64,000 nt of DNA, taken from positions 823,501 through 887,500 of the forward strand of contig NZ_WUMV01000003.1 of the NCBI RefSeq assembly GCF_009826895.1, read 5' to 3'. This DNA comes from Stappia sediminis (GTDB lineage: Bacteria; Pseudomonadota; Alphaproteobacteria; Rhizobiales; Stappiaceae). The notes under the pieces were generated by a model. The model was not told where the DNA came from. It ran no database searches and worked only from the letters and a program-made list of their open reading frames with translations. Of this stretch, positions 1 through 9,036 are shown piece by piece. The position numbers and the translations under genes are program-made. The first letter of the stretch is position 1, and every line of letters starts with the position of its first letter.

Positions 1-1
1 G

Positions 2-898
2 GGAGAAGTGCTGATAAAGGTCGGTGCGGCGGGCGTGAACCGGCCGGATGTTCTGCAGCGGATGGGTAATTATCCGCCGCCGCCGGGCGCTTCCGACATT
101 CTGGGCCTTGAGGTCGCGGGCGAGGTGATCGCACTCGGCCGCGGCGTTGACGGTGTTGCGGAAGGCGACAAGGTCGTCGCTCTCGTTCCGGGCGGCGGCT
201 ACGCGGAATATTGCGCGGCCCATCACTCCAACACCCTGCCGGTGCCCGCAGGCCTTTCGATGGATCAGGCGGCGGCTTTGCCCGAAACCTTCTTCACGGT
301 ATGGACGAATGTGTTCGACCGCGTCGGCCTCAAGGCGGGGGAACGATTTCTCGTGCACGGCGGAACGTCCGGGATCGGTACCACGGCGATCCAGCTTGCC
401 AAGGCCTTCGGGGCCGAGGTCTTCACCACCGTGGGCACGGACGAGAAGAAAACGGCGGCGCAAGCGCTCGGCGCCGATCACGTCATCAACTACAACACGA
501 CCGATTTCGTCTCCGAAATTCTCTCGCTTACCGGCAAGGCCGGGGTGCATGTTATTCTCGATATGGTCGGCGGCGACTATGTGGAGAAAAACTGGACGGT
601 CGCGGCGGTGGAAGGGCGCATCTGCCAGATCGCCACGCTGAACGGGCCCTCGGAGCAGGCGAATTTCTCCAAGCTGATGGTAAAGCGCCTCATTCACACG
701 GGCTCCACGCTTCGTGCGCGCGATGTCGGATTCAAGGCGGCGATCGCGCGAAACCTCAGGGAAAAGGTCTGGCCGCTGATCGAAACGGGACAGGTGCGCC
801 CGGTGATGGATTCGAGTTTTCCGCTGCGTGAAGCCGCGAAAGCGCATGCGCGGATGGAAAGCTCCGGCCATATCGGCAAGATCGTCCTGACCGTTTGA
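2..898 (+). CDS. NAD(P)H-quinone oxidoreductase (MDR family), 5' end cut by window
   Basis: The reading frame is open from base 2, so the N terminus (about 30 residues in relatives) lies outside the window. The visible 298 residues are a zinc-free medium-chain dehydrogenase/reductase of the quinone oxidoreductase group. They show the GVNRPDVLQR motif of the substrate domain and a Rossmann motif, HGGTSGIGTTAIQLAK, near visible residue 120. The family reduces quinones with NADPH in the cytosol. No metal-binding Cys cluster is visible, which separates it from zinc alcohol dehydrogenases. The exact substrate is unknown. The GTG at base 8 is an internal Val codon, not the start. Confidence 0.85.
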   Translation, partial: GEVLIKVGAAGVNRPDVLQRMGNYPPPPGASDILGLEVAGEVIALGRGVDGVAEGDKVVALVPGGGYAEYCAAHHSNTLPVPAGLSMDQAAALPETFFTVWTNVFDRVGLKAGERFLVHGGTSGIGTTAIQLAKAFGAEVFTTVGTDEKKTAAQALGADHVINYNTTDFVSEILSLTGKAGVHVILDMVGGDYVEKNWTVAAVEGRICQIATLNGPSEQANFSKLMVKRLIHTGSTLRARDVGFKAAIARNLREKVWPLIETGQVRPVMDSSFPLREAAKAHARMESSGHIGKIVLTV

Positions 899-1054
899 GG
901 GATGGGGCTTTTCAGTCACGCAGCGGATGTTTGATTTGTCCGTTCAAAACGCGTATAGAGGCTCTACTTCCCTTCATTGCGATAGGACGTGGCCCTCTGT
1001 CCGGCACCCGCGCAAGCGTGCCAACGGATAGAGAACACAGGAGGATTTTATACG

Positions 1055-1792
1055 ATGGCGAATACGCCGCTCATGCCGAAGGCGACCGCCGTCTGGCTCG
1101 TCGACAATACATCGCTGAGCTTCGATCAGATCGCGGCGTTCTGCAAATTGCACCCGCTCGAGGTCAAGGCGATCGCCGACGGCGAGGCCGCGCAAGGCAT
1201 CAAGGGCCTGGACCCGATCATGACGGGACAGCTGACGCGCGAGGATATCCAGCGCGCGCAGGCCAACCCGGGCGAAAAGCTGAAGCTTGCCGACAGGAAG
1301 GTGCGCGTTCCGGAAACGAAGCGCCGCGGCCCGCGCTACACGCCGGTTTCGCGCCGCCAGGACCGTCCGAACGCGATCCTCTGGCTCGTGCGCAACCATC
1401 CCGAACTCAAGGATGCGCAGATCATGCGCCTTGTCGGCACCACCAAGCCGACGATCCAGGCGATTCGCGACCGCACGCACTGGAATTCGGCCAATCTGAC
1501 GCCGTCCGATCCCGTGACGCTCGGGCTTTGCTCGCAGATCGAACTCGATATGGAAGTCGAGAAGGCGGCGAAGAACGCTCCGCCGCGTCCCGAGGGCGAA
1601 CTGCCGCAGGATACCTTGCTGCCCGCCGACGAGACGACGAGCGAGGACGCGATGGCGGCCGCATTCGCAAAGCCGGCCGAAAAGCAGCCCGAGGAAGAAG
1701 AGATCGACGCCGATGCGGTCTTTGCCAAGCTCAATTCGCTGAAAGGCGGATCTGACGAGGATGAAGACGGCGAGGACGAAGAGCAGCGCTGA
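1055..1792 (+). CDS. trcR: TrcR-type cell-cycle transcriptional regulator (DUF1013)
   Basis: A 245-residue protein starting MANTPLMPKATAVWLVDNT, the typical opening of the DUF1013/TrcR family found in alphaproteobacteria. The start is set by AGGAGG at 1039-1044, ten bases before ATG. An in-frame start at 989 lacks such a site. The first 170 residues carry predicted helical DNA-binding segments (for example around SFDQIAAFCKLHPLEVKAI). The last 60 residues are very acidic and end in a run of Asp and Glu. The family is linked to cell-cycle gene control. A strong intrinsic terminator follows at 1823, so the gene looks monocistronic. Confidence 0.8.
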   Translation: MANTPLMPKATAVWLVDNTSLSFDQIAAFCKLHPLEVKAIADGEAAQGIKGLDPIMTGQLTREDIQRAQANPGEKLKLADRKVRVPETKRRGPRYTPVSRRQDRPNAILWLVRNHPELKDAQIMRLVGTTKPTIQAIRDRTHWNSANLTPSDPVTLGLCSQIELDMEVEKAAKNAPPRPEGELPQDTLLPADETTSEDAMAAAFAKPAEKQPEEEEIDADAVFAKLNSLKGGSDEDEDGEDEEQR

Positions 1793-1822
1793 GCCGCCTT
1801 CGTTTTTCGGTTCCAGAAGTTC

Positions 1823-1859
1823 AAAGGCCGCCGGGTGTTCCGGCGGCCTTTTCTTTTTT
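1823..1859 (+). terminator. Intrinsic terminator after trcR
   Basis: A perfect 12-bp stem (AAAGGCCGCCGG at 1823-1834, complement at 1840-1851) with a 5-base loop is followed by a T-rich run to 1859. It sits 31 bases after the trcR stop and almost touches the end of the convergent DUF1272 gene, so it may also limit read-through from the other side. Confidence 0.9.
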
Positions 1860-1861
1860 GT

Positions 1862-2113
1862 TCAGCCGGTTTTCCTGGAGCAACCCTCGGGTTTATGAAT
1901 GCGAACGGCTGAAGCCGGGTATTTCACGAGAAGGGCTGCCGGGCGGATGGGGCGGGCTGAAAAATTGCCTCCGCAATTCGGGCAAGCACCCTGAAGAACA
2001 CCTTCAGCGCAGCTTCGGCAGAACGTGCATTCGAATGTGCAGATCATGGCCTCCATCGAATCCGGAGGAAGATCATCGTCGCAGCATTCGCAGTTGGGGC
2101 GCAGTTCGAGCAT
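1862..2113 (-). CDS. DUF1272 small cysteine-rich protein
   Basis: An 83-residue protein with paired Cys motifs (CECCDDDL near residue 8, CTFECTFCRSCA near 25, CPNC near 45). This is the pattern of the DUF1272 family, thought to bind zinc. The start has a GGAG Shine-Dalgarno twelve bases upstream. Function is unknown. It lies alone between two minus-strand genes, downstream of the MotB-like gene and converging with trcR. Confidence 0.85.
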   Translation of the reverse strand: MLELRPNCECCDDDLPPDSMEAMICTFECTFCRSCAEGVLQGACPNCGGNFSARPIRPAALLVKYPASAVRIHKPEGCSRKTG

Positions 2114-2219
2114 GGCATTTTCTCCTTCAGGTGAAGGTTGCCGGAGAAGCCATGCGCGAAAAAGAGCCTGATCGGATGTTTTTCCAGTGCCAATTGCAAA
2201 AGAGGCCTGGCGCGACGCG

Positions 2220-3251
2220 TCAGCGCTCCGTCAGCTTGAGCTCGATACGCCGGTTCCTGGCGAGCGCCTCGTCGCTGTCGCCCTCGTCAAGCGGCTGGAA
2301 CTCGCCGAAGCCGGCTGCCACGAGCCGCTTGGGATCCACGCCCTGGTCGATCAGATAGCGCACGACCGAGATCGCGCGGGCCGCCGAAAGCTGCCAGTTG
2401 TTCTGAAACCGTCCCGTACCGGAAAGCGGGCGGCTGTCGGTATGGCCGTCGACGCGCAGCACCCAGTTGATTTCGGCGGGAATCTGGGCATCCAGTTCCA
2501 GGATCGCTTCCGCAAGCTTTTGAAGCTCTTCCTGGCCATCCGGGTTGATCTGGTCGGAGCCTGAGGGAAACAGAACCTCCGACTGGAAGACGAAACGATC
2601 CCCCACGACGCGGATGTCGGAGCGCTGCGAGAGGATTTCGCGCAGACGGCCGAAGAAGTCCGAACGATAGCGCGACAGTTCCTGCACGCGCTGGGCAAGC
2701 GCCACATTGAGCCGGCGGCCAAGGTCGGCGATCTTGGCCTGACTTTCCTGATCGCGATCCTCGGAAGCGTCGAGCGCGGCCTCAAGCGCTGCGATCTGGC
2801 GGCGGAGCGCCGAAATCTGCTGGTTCAGGATTTCGACCTGGGCCAGCGCGCGCTGGGAGACCTGACGTTCCTCGTCGATCTCGCCTTCCAGAACCGCGAT
2901 CTGCCCTCCGGCCTGCGAGGCCGCGTCGGAAGACGACGAAAGAAGGCCCTGAAGCCGGTCGCGTTCGTTCGACGCCTCGCCGAGGCTCAGCTGCAAAGAG
3001 GCGATCTGGTCCTGCAGGTCGCGCTTGCCGGCACGTTCCAGCGCAAGCAGCTCGGTCAGCTCGCTGATTTGCGCGTTAAGGCGGTTCAGCACCGTGTCGC
3101 GGCCCGAAAGCTGCTGGCTCAGGAAAAATTGCGCCAGCATGAAGATCGACAGCAGGAAGATGATGACGAGAAGCAGCGTCGCCATCGCATCGACAAAGCC
3201 CGGCCAGAAATCCGGCCTGGTGTCGCGGCGGCGAAGGCGGGACGTTGCCAT
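2220..3251 (-). CDS. MotB/OmpA-like peptidoglycan-binding membrane protein
   Basis: A 343-residue protein. One N-terminal membrane helix spans about residues 20-44 and has Asp21 at its start (FVDAMATLLLV), where MotB and ExbD carry the proton-binding Asp. A long coiled coil covers about 50-175. A C-terminal OmpA domain covers about 230-343, with DGHTDSRP and NWQLSAARA peptidoglycan-binding signatures. It follows its MotA/ExbB-like partner by six bases, so the two are cotranscribed. They likely form an ion-driven stator-like complex joining the inner membrane to peptidoglycan. No flagellar genes are nearby, so a flagellar motor role is unlikely. The substrate of the force is unknown. Confidence 0.8.
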   Translation of the reverse strand: MATSRLRRRDTRPDFWPGFVDAMATLLLVIIFLLSIFMLAQFFLSQQLSGRDTVLNRLNAQISELTELLALERAGKRDLQDQIASLQLSLGEASNERDRLQGLLSSSSDAASQAGGQIAVLEGEIDEERQVSQRALAQVEILNQQISALRRQIAALEAALDASEDRDQESQAKIADLGRRLNVALAQRVQELSRYRSDFFGRLREILSQRSDIRVVGDRFVFQSEVLFPSGSDQINPDGQEELQKLAEAILELDAQIPAEINWVLRVDGHTDSRPLSGTGRFQNNWQLSAARAISVVRYLIDQGVDPKRLVAAGFGEFQPLDEGDSDEALARNRRIELKLTER

Positions 3252-3257
3252 GACCGG

Positions 3258-4247
3258 TCAGTCCTTTGCGCGTTCGAAAGCGTCCGTCAGCGTCTTCAGA
3301 AGCACTTCGATGCGCTTTTGCTGGGCCGCCTGGTCGTCCGCCCAGTCGCGCATCATCTGCTGTTCGGAGCGTACGTGCTGCACGAGCCCTTGTATGCCTT
3401 CGGCGAGATTGGCCATCGCAAGCGCCGAATTGCGGGAGCCGCCGCCGCTCGATTCCTGCACCGTGCGGCGGAGCTGGTCGATCGACGCCTGGAGGCCGGA
3501 ACTGTCGGTGGCTGCCGCGGCCTCTTCCGGCTCGATGTCGGTGAGCGTCGACAGCCAGTCCTCGAGCTCGTTGTAGAAGCGGTTCTGCGCCTGCCCTGCC
3601 TGAAGGTCGAGGAAGCCGAGGATCAGCGATCCGGTCAGGCCGAAGAGCGATGACGAGAACGCCGTTCCCATGCCCGACAGGGGGGCCTCGAGCCCGGCTT
3701 TCAGGTCTTCGAAGATGACGTTGGCATCGCCTGAACCGACGTCGAGCGACTGGATGGTCGATCCCACCGCGCTCACCGTCTGCAGAAGGCCCCAGAACGT
3801 GCCGAGCAGGCCGAGGAAAACCAGAAGGCCGGTAAGGTAACGGGCCATCTCGCGCGCCTCGTCAAGGCGCGTGCCGATGGAATCCAGGATCGAGCGCATG
3901 GTCGACGTCGACAAGGTCATTTCGCCGACCTTGTTGCCGAGCAGCGTCGCCATCGGCGCCAGCAATACCGGCGGACGTCGCACTTCGAGCCCAGGATCGC
4001 CGACCCGGAAGCCGTTCACCCAGGAAACTTCCGGGAAAAGCCTGATCACCTGCCGGAAAGTCAGCAGGATGCCGATCAGCCCGACGCCGATGATGAGCCC
4101 GTTGAGGCCCGGATTGCTCATGAAGGCGGTTGCGATCTGCCGGTAGAGGATCAGGGCGATCATGGCGGTGATGACCAGGAATATGATCATCCGCCACAGG
4201 TATACCCACGGGCTGGAAAGGCTGTACGGATCGTAGTCGCGTGCCAT
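3258..4247 (-). CDS. MotA/TolQ/ExbB-like proton channel protein
   Basis: A 329-residue inner membrane protein with four membrane helices at about 19-35, 48-66, 138-160 and 195-212. The last two carry the MotA/ExbB signatures LGLLGTFWGLLQTV and GMGTAFSSSLFGLTGS. A long C-terminal cytoplasmic tail is predicted helical. I chose ATG at 4247; a TTG at 4274 would add nine poorly conserved residues. It is the first gene of a two-gene operon with the MotB/OmpA-like protein. Its helix count is MotA-like rather than three-helix TolQ-like. The same window also has a separate genuine tolQ. Confidence 0.8.
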   Translation of the reverse strand: MARDYDPYSLSSPWVYLWRMIIFLVITAMIALILYRQIATAFMSNPGLNGLIIGVGLIGILLTFRQVIRLFPEVSWVNGFRVGDPGLEVRRPPVLLAPMATLLGNKVGEMTLSTSTMRSILDSIGTRLDEAREMARYLTGLLVFLGLLGTFWGLLQTVSAVGSTIQSLDVGSGDANVIFEDLKAGLEAPLSGMGTAFSSSLFGLTGSLILGFLDLQAGQAQNRFYNELEDWLSTLTDIEPEEAAAATDSSGLQASIDQLRRTVQESSGGGSRNSALAMANLAEGIQGLVQHVRSEQQMMRDWADDQAAQQKRIEVLLKTLTDAFERAKD

Positions 4248-4385
4248 GGGTTGAGGCCGGGTCCCCGATTTCAATGCGTCATTTGATAGCGTGATTTCAC
4301 AGCTTCTGGAAACCCGGAATCTGGCGATATTCTCACGTCTTCATGAGGAAACAGCGGGTTAGGCCCCGAAAAAGGCGGTGAAACC

Positions 4386-5180
4386 TCACGCGTTGGCGGT
4401 AACCAGCAGCCGCCGCAGCTCCGCTTGCACCTTTTCGTTGCCGGCGATGATCGATTGTGATTCGAAAACGCGGTCCCGCCCGGCAAGGTCGGTGACGAAA
4501 CCGCCCGCCTCGCGGACCATCAGCATGCCGGCGGCCACATCCCAGGGGCTGAGCCCGTGTTCCCAGTAGCCGTCGAAGCGGCCCGCGGCCGTCCAGGCAA
4601 GGTCGAGGGCCGCCGCCCCGCACCGGCGGATACCGGCAACCTCGCCCATTACATGGCGCATTTCCTTGAGGCAGCGCGCATGGTCACCCTTGCCGAGGAA
4701 GGGAATGCCGGTGGCAATGACGCAGTCCGGCATGGAAGAGCGGTTGGCGACCCGCAAGCGGCGGTCGTTCATGAAGGCGCCGCGTCCGCGCTCCGCGGTG
4801 AAAAGCTCGTCCATCACGGGGTTGAAGATCACACCGGCGACGATCTGTCCCTGCCGTTCAAGCGCGATCGAAACGGCGAAGATCGGGATGCTGTGCAGGA
4901 AGTTCGTGGTGCCGTCGAGCGGGTCGACGATCCAGCGGTGCTGCGGATCCTCCCCCTCGATCTCGCCGGATTCCTCCATCAGGAGGCCATAGGTAGGCCG
5001 TGCCTTCTGCAACTCCTCGCGCACGATCTTTTCCGCCTTGTGATCGGCGGCGGAGACGAAGTCGCTCGGCCCCTTGCGCGATACCTGGAGGTTTTCCACC
5101 TCGCCGAAATCGCGGGCAAGGCTTCGGCCCGCCTTCATCGCTGCCTGGACCATCACGTTGAGAAGGGCGGAACGCGCCAT
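4386..5180 (-). CDS. suhB: Inositol monophosphatase family protein SuhB
   Basis: A 264-residue enzyme of the Mg-dependent inositol monophosphatase family. Metal-binding motifs are Glu69-Glu70 (LMEESGE), Asp86-Pro-Leu-Asp89-Gly-Thr-Thr, and WDVAAG near residue 207. Family members hydrolyse inositol-1-phosphate or related phosphates, and SuhB also acts in rRNA transcription in some bacteria. The start codon lies 19 bases from the edge of a structured repeat that occupies its leader. The gene is on its own in the minus-strand run, between efp and the stator-like pair. Confidence 0.9.
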   Translation of the reverse strand: MARSALLNVMVQAAMKAGRSLARDFGEVENLQVSRKGPSDFVSAADHKAEKIVREELQKARPTYGLLMEESGEIEGEDPQHRWIVDPLDGTTNFLHSIPIFAVSIALERQGQIVAGVIFNPVMDELFTAERGRGAFMNDRRLRVANRSSMPDCVIATGIPFLGKGDHARCLKEMRHVMGEVAGIRRCGAAALDLAWTAAGRFDGYWEHGLSPWDVAAGMLMVREAGGFVTDLAGRDRVFESQSIIAGNEKVQAELRRLLVTANA

Positions 5181-5198
5181 GTCGAATAACCTGTCTAT

Positions 5199-5274
5199 TG
5201 CTCAAGATATTGAATCTGAAGCGAATTCTTGTCGGCCGGATTACCTCATCCGGCAAGACAAGCGCTCAAGATCT
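5199..5274. repeat. Palindrome-bearing repeat, copy A (suhB-efp spacer)
   Basis: This 76-base segment matches 56099-56174. The first 35 bases agree at 33 positions and the last 15 at 14. The 26 bases between differ, yet each copy forms a hairpin there (here GCCGGAT at 5234-5240 with ATCCGGC at 5247-5253). It fills much of the spacer between efp and suhB. Reading the minus strand, it forms the suhB leader and the efp trailer. The left half seen in the other copy is missing here. Confidence 0.75.
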
Positions 5275-5342
5275 TCAAATGACATCCGGCGCGAGCGGCC
5301 GCCCGCGCCAGACAGTATCGGTTCAACCGTATCGCGGCGCGC

Positions 5343-5906
5343 TTACTCGGCGCGGCGCACGTATTCAACCGCCTCGGTGTCGACGACGATCTTCTCGCCC
5401 GCCGTGATGAAGGGCGGAACCATGACCTTGACGCCGTTTTCCAGAAGGGCCGGCTTGTAGGAGGAGGATTGCGTCTGTCCCTTGACGACCGCATCGGCCT
5501 CGGTGATCTCGAGCGTAACGTGCTGGGGCAGGGTGATGCCGATCGGGCGTTCCTCGTGAAGCTCCACGGTGACCATCATGCCGTCCTGCAGGAAAGCGGC
5601 GCGGTCGCCGACGAAATCGGACTGAAGTTCCAGCTGCTCGAAGGTTTCGGTATCCATGAAGATCAGCATCTCGTCCTGGGTGTAGAGATACTGGAAGTCC
5701 TTCTGCTCCAGGCGAACGCGCTCGACCTTGTCCTCGGACCGGAAACGTTCGTTGAGCTTGCGCCCGTCGAGCAGATTCTTCATCTCCACCTGGGCGAAGG
5801 CGCCGCCCTTGCCGGGCTTCACGTGCTGGACCTTCACGACCGCCCAAAGCGTATCCTGATGCTGAAGCACGTTGCCGGGCTTGATTTCGTTTCCGTTGAT
5901 TTTCAT
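5343..5906 (-). CDS. efp: Elongation factor P
   Basis: A 187-residue protein with the usual three EF-P beta-barrel domains. It relieves ribosome stalling at polyproline stretches. Lys33 in [10 protein letters not shown] is at the position that is modified in E. coli. The C-terminal signature [20 protein letters not shown] is intact. I chose the ATG at 5906 because [11 protein letters not shown] is the conserved N terminus; the longer frame upstream to 6056 is not conserved. No strong Shine-Dalgarno is visible. Confidence 0.95.
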   Translation of the reverse strand: MKINGNEIKPGNVLQHQDTLWAVVKVQHVKPGKGGAFAQVEMKNLLDGRKLNERFRSEDKVERVRLEQKDFQYLYTQDEMLIFMDTETFEQLELQSDFVGDRAAFLQDGMMVTVELHEERPIGITLPQHVTLEITEADAVVKGQTQSSSYKPALLENGVKVMVPPFITAGEKIVVDTEAVEYVRRAE

Positions 5907-6095
5907 GAGCGGGACCGTTCGGTTGTCTTGATCGGAATTCTGATGGCGTATGTGGCGGCGCGCGTCGCAAGGCCCGTGCTGCGTGAAAGTCCGCGCAAAA
6001 AGGGAAGGTCGCTGCCTGCGCGGGGCCTGTCCATCACAAAACCGGGCGGGGATCAAGCAAAATCGCCAAATTGTGCGGTTCGGCGGTATCGATTG

Positions 6096-7178
6096 TCACG
6101 GGCTTTCGGCGGCGGGATCGACCGGAGCCGCCGGTATGACCTGACCGAAGGCGAGCGCCTTTTCGCGCGCCTTCTCGCGTTCGTCCACGCTCAAGGAGGA
6201 AATTTGGCCGTCAAGCTGAAGGTCCGATACGCCGGCGGAACGGGCCAGAAGGTGCCATTTGGCGCCTTCCACCAGGTCCACCTCGCGCCCGCGTCCGGCG
6301 AAATAGATCCGGGCAAGCCGGTTCATGGCAACCGGATTGCCGGCACGCGCCGCCCTTTCGAACCAGTCGGCGGCCTCGCTCTCGTTCGGGTCGACGCCGC
6401 GGCCCTGGAACCGCAGGATGCCGTAGTAGACCTGCGCCGCCACATAGCCCCGGCGGGCGGCCCTGCCCATCCAGAAAGCGCCGAGGCGCTCGTCGCGCTC
6501 CTCCTCGGTTCCCTCAAGCAGCACGAGCGCCAGGGAATATTGCGCATCCGTATCGCCGAGTTCGGCAGCCTGTTTGAGCAGTTCGAGCGCCCGAACAGGA
6601 TCAAAGGGCCGTCCTTCGCCTGACTGATAGAGCACGGCGAGATTGTATATCGCCTCCGGCACGTTCGCCTGCGCTCCGATCTCGAAAAGCTCGGCGGCCT
6701 TTTCCTTGTCCTGTGGCACACCGTCGCCGGCCAGATACAAAAGCGCAAGGCGCACGGCGGCGCGTCTGTCGCCGGCATTGGTTGCCAGTTCGTACCAGCT
6801 CGCCGCCTTCTCCTTGTCCTGGGAGATGCCGTATCCGGCTTCGTAAAGCACGCCGATCAGGGTCTGTGATTGCGCATTCCCGGCTTCGGCAAGCGGCGTG
6901 GCAAGGGAAAAGGCCGTCAGGTACCAGCCGCGCTGAAACGCGCCATATGCAAAATCCCGGCCCTCGCCCTCCACTGAAACGGGCAGGGGCGGGGCGATGT
7001 CGATCGGGCTTGGAAAGACCGGCAGGCTCTTTTGCTCTTCCGGTTGCCGTTCTTCGGCTGGCGGCAGGGTCTGCGTTTTCTGCGCCGCGTTCGTCTGCGC
7101 GGCCGTTTCCGCGTTTTCCGCAAGCCAAAGACAGGCGGAAAGCGCAATGACCGGGATGAGACGCAGCGGCAAGATCAT
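6096..7178 (-). CDS. Exported Sel1-repeat (TPR-like) protein
   Basis: A 360-residue protein with an N-terminal signal peptide (MILPLRLIPVIALSACLWLA) and a Pro/Glu-rich linker. About six Sel1-like repeats run from residue 95 to 335, seen as recurring A..YNLAVLY.SGEG..D...A..... units. Sel1 repeats make solenoids for protein contacts, here probably in the periplasm. Its ATG overlaps the stop of the upstream ThiE-like gene by one base (TAATG), so the two are translationally coupled. The Cys at residue 16 is not in a clear lipobox. The binding partner is unknown. Confidence 0.8.
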   Translation of the reverse strand: MILPLRLIPVIALSACLWLAENAETAAQTNAAQKTQTLPPAEERQPEEQKSLPVFPSPIDIAPPLPVSVEGEGRDFAYGAFQRGWYLTAFSLATPLAEAGNAQSQTLIGVLYEAGYGISQDKEKAASWYELATNAGDRRAAVRLALLYLAGDGVPQDKEKAAELFEIGAQANVPEAIYNLAVLYQSGEGRPFDPVRALELLKQAAELGDTDAQYSLALVLLEGTEEERDERLGAFWMGRAARRGYVAAQVYYGILRFQGRGVDPNESEAADWFERAARAGNPVAMNRLARIYFAGRGREVDLVEGAKWHLLARSAGVSDLQLDGQISSLSVDEREKAREKALAFGQVIPAAPVDPAAESP

Positions 7179-7819
7179 TAACCTTCGGCCTCGCTCAGCT
7201 CGAACCCTGCAAGAATGGCATTCGCCTCGCGCACGCCCGCCGCAGGGCCTTCCGGGTGCTGCCAGACGACGTCGCGAACCGCCACGAATTCGGCGCCGGT
7301 TGCCGCGCATTCCTTCACCGAGGTCATGTCGGAGCCGGCGAATGCCACGCAGGGCACTTCGAATAGGTTCGCCCACCAGGCGGAGAATTCAAGCGTCTTT
7401 CGATGCGCTTCCGGCGTATCCTCCCGGTCGATGCGGCCAAAGAAGACATAATCGATGCCGGTTTCGGCGAGTTCCATGGCTTCGTGGCGGGAAAAAATCG
7501 CGCCCGCGCCCACGATCAGTCGCGGCGAGAAGCTTTCGACAGCCAGTTTGACATCCTCGATCCGTGCGGTGCAGTGCACCCCGTCGGCATGCACACGGCC
7601 GGCAACGCGCGTGCTGTTTTCGATCAGTACCGCGACGTCGGATTTCTGGGCAAGCGGAACGACGCGGGTCGCAATCCGCTGCAGCGCGCTTTCCTCCAGC
7701 CCGTTGCCGGCGATCAGGAGCGTGGCGATATCGCCACCGGAAAACGCGCTTTCAAGCGCCGGGAGGAATGCCTCCAGTTCATAGGAGGCGGGAGTTACGA
7801 GAAAAAGACGCGGATGCAA
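7178..7819 (-). CDS. Thiamine phosphate synthase-like protein (ThiE/TenI family)
   Basis: A 213-residue TIM-barrel protein starting HPRLFLVTP, with HADGVHC near residue 78 and GAGAIFSRHEAMELAETGIDYVFFGRI near 103. This matches the ThiE/TenI superfamily, which joins HMP-PP and thiazole phosphate or acts as a related isomerase. The start is a TTG preceded by AAGGGAG about eleven bases upstream; no ATG is available at this end. Alphaproteobacteria often carry such a divergent copy beside fba. It may therefore not be the main thiamine synthase. It is coupled to the Sel1 gene downstream. Confidence 0.75.
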   Translation of the reverse strand: MHPRLFLVTPASYELEAFLPALESAFSGGDIATLLIAGNGLEESALQRIATRVVPLAQKSDVAVLIENSTRVAGRVHADGVHCTARIEDVKLAVESFSPRLIVGAGAIFSRHEAMELAETGIDYVFFGRIDREDTPEAHRKTLEFSAWWANLFEVPCVAFAGSDMTSVKECAATGAEFVAVRDVVWQHPEGPAAGVREANAILAGFELSEAEG

Positions 7820-7923
7820 TGTGACAGGCTCCCTTCCGCCCGCTGCGGAGCACGACCGTTCGGTACGTGAATTAACGTTAAGGCGTTGATGTCACGGCCA
7901 ACGTAAGAGAGCAAGGGGGCAAA

Positions 7924-7945
7924 AGAGGGGCCATGGCGCCCCTCT
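7924..7945 (-). terminator. Terminator after fba
   Basis: An 8-bp stem (AGAGGGGC against GCCCCTCT) with a six-base loop lies 26 bases past the fba stop on the minus strand and is followed there by TTTTG. The T run is short, so strength is uncertain. Confidence 0.55.
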
Positions 7946-7971
7946 GTCTTGTTGCAGGAAGGTTTCCGCCG

Positions 7972-9036
7972 TCAGCCGATCTTGGGATCAAGCTCGCCCG
8001 ACTGGTAGCGCTTGGCCATTTCGGCGAGCGGTATCGGCTTGATCTTGCCCGCCTGACCGGCGGTGTTGAAAAGCTCCAGCCGTTCCGCGCAGAGCTTCGT
8101 CATGGCTTCCATCGCCGGCTTCAGGTACTTGCGCGGATCGAATTCGCCCGGGTGTTCGGAAAGAACGCGGCGGATCTGGCCGGTCAGCGCCATGCGGTTG
8201 TCGGTGTCGATGTTGATCTTGCGCACGCCGTTCTTGATGCCGCGCTGGATTTCTTCCACCGGCACGCCCCATGTCTGGGGGATTTCGCCGCCGTATTTGT
8301 TGATTATGTCCTGCAGCTCCTGCGGCACGGACGACGAGCCGTGCATGACGAGGTGCGTATCGGGCAGGCGGCGGTGGATTTCCTCGATCACATGCATGGC
8401 GAGGATCTCGCCGTCGGGCTTGCGCGTGAACTTGTATGCACCATGCGAAGTGCCCATGGCGATGGCGAGCGCGTCCACCTTGGTTTCACGCACGAACTTT
8501 ACCGCCTCTTCCGGATCGGTCAGAAGCTGATCGTGGCTGAGTTTGCCTTCCGCGCCATGCCCGTCTTCCTTGTCGCCCATGCCGGTTTCCAGCGACCCCA
8601 GCACGCCGAGCTCGCCTTCCACGGATATGCCGCCGAGATGGGCCATGTCCGCTACGGTCTTCGTTACCCCGACGTTGTAGGTCCAGTCGGCGGGCGTCTT
8701 GCCGTCCTCCATCAGCGATCCGTCCATCATCACGGATGTGAAGCCGGCCTGGATGGCCGTCATGCAGGTGGCGGGATTGTTGCCGTGGTCGAGATGCACG
8801 CACACGGGGATGTGCGGATAGATTTCCACGACGGCGTCCATCATGTGGCGAAGCATGACGTCATGCGCATAGGCGCGCGCGCCCCTGCTTGCCTGGATGA
8901 TTACCGGCGCGTCGACGGAATCGGCTGCCGCCATGATCGACAGCGCCTGCTCCATGTTGTTGATGTTGAAGGCAGGCACACCGTAATCGTGCTCGGCGGC
9001 GTGATCGAGTAGTTGACGAAGCGTGATGCGGGCCAT
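7972..9036 (-). CDS. fba: Class II fructose-bisphosphate aldolase
   Basis: A 354-residue zinc aldolase that cleaves or forms fructose-1,6-bisphosphate. Metal and substrate motifs are visible: [14 protein letters not shown] near residue 80, [12 protein letters not shown] near 140, [12 protein letters not shown] near 230, and NIDTDNRMA near 277. The length fits the class II, subtype A/CbbA group of alphaproteobacteria. It is the last gene of the tkt-gap-pgk-fba set, which together covers lower glycolysis or gluconeogenesis and pentose exchange. GGGAGA lies thirteen bases before the ATG. Confidence 0.95.
   Translation of the reverse strand: MARITLRQLLDHAAEHDYGVPAFNINNMEQALSIMAAADSVDAPVIIQASRGARAYAHDVMLRHMMDAVVEIYPHIPVCVHLDHGNNPATCMTAIQAGFTSVMMDGSLMEDGKTPADWTYNVGVTKTVADMAHLGGISVEGELGVLGSLETGMGDKEDGHGAEGKLSHDQLLTDPEEAVKFVRETKVDALAIAMGTSHGAYKFTRKPDGEILAMHVIEEIHRRLPDTHLVMHGSSSVPQELQDIINKYGGEIPQTWGVPVEEIQRGIKNGVRKINIDTDNRMALTGQIRRVLSEHPGEFDPRKYLKPAMEAMTKLCAERLELFNTAGQAGKIKPIPLAEMAKRYQSGELDPKIG

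Noticed and set aside
2220-4247. Possible Zorya-type phage defence locus
   Set aside because: Only a ZorA/ZorB-like pair is present. No helicase, nuclease or ZorC/ZorE-like gene lies alongside, and the neighbours are core genes. Kept only as a stator-like pair.
5181-5342. Rho-independent terminator after efp
   Set aside because: GCCGGAT/ATCCGGC is a good stem but has no T run on the minus strand. It belongs to the repeat shared with 56099-56174.
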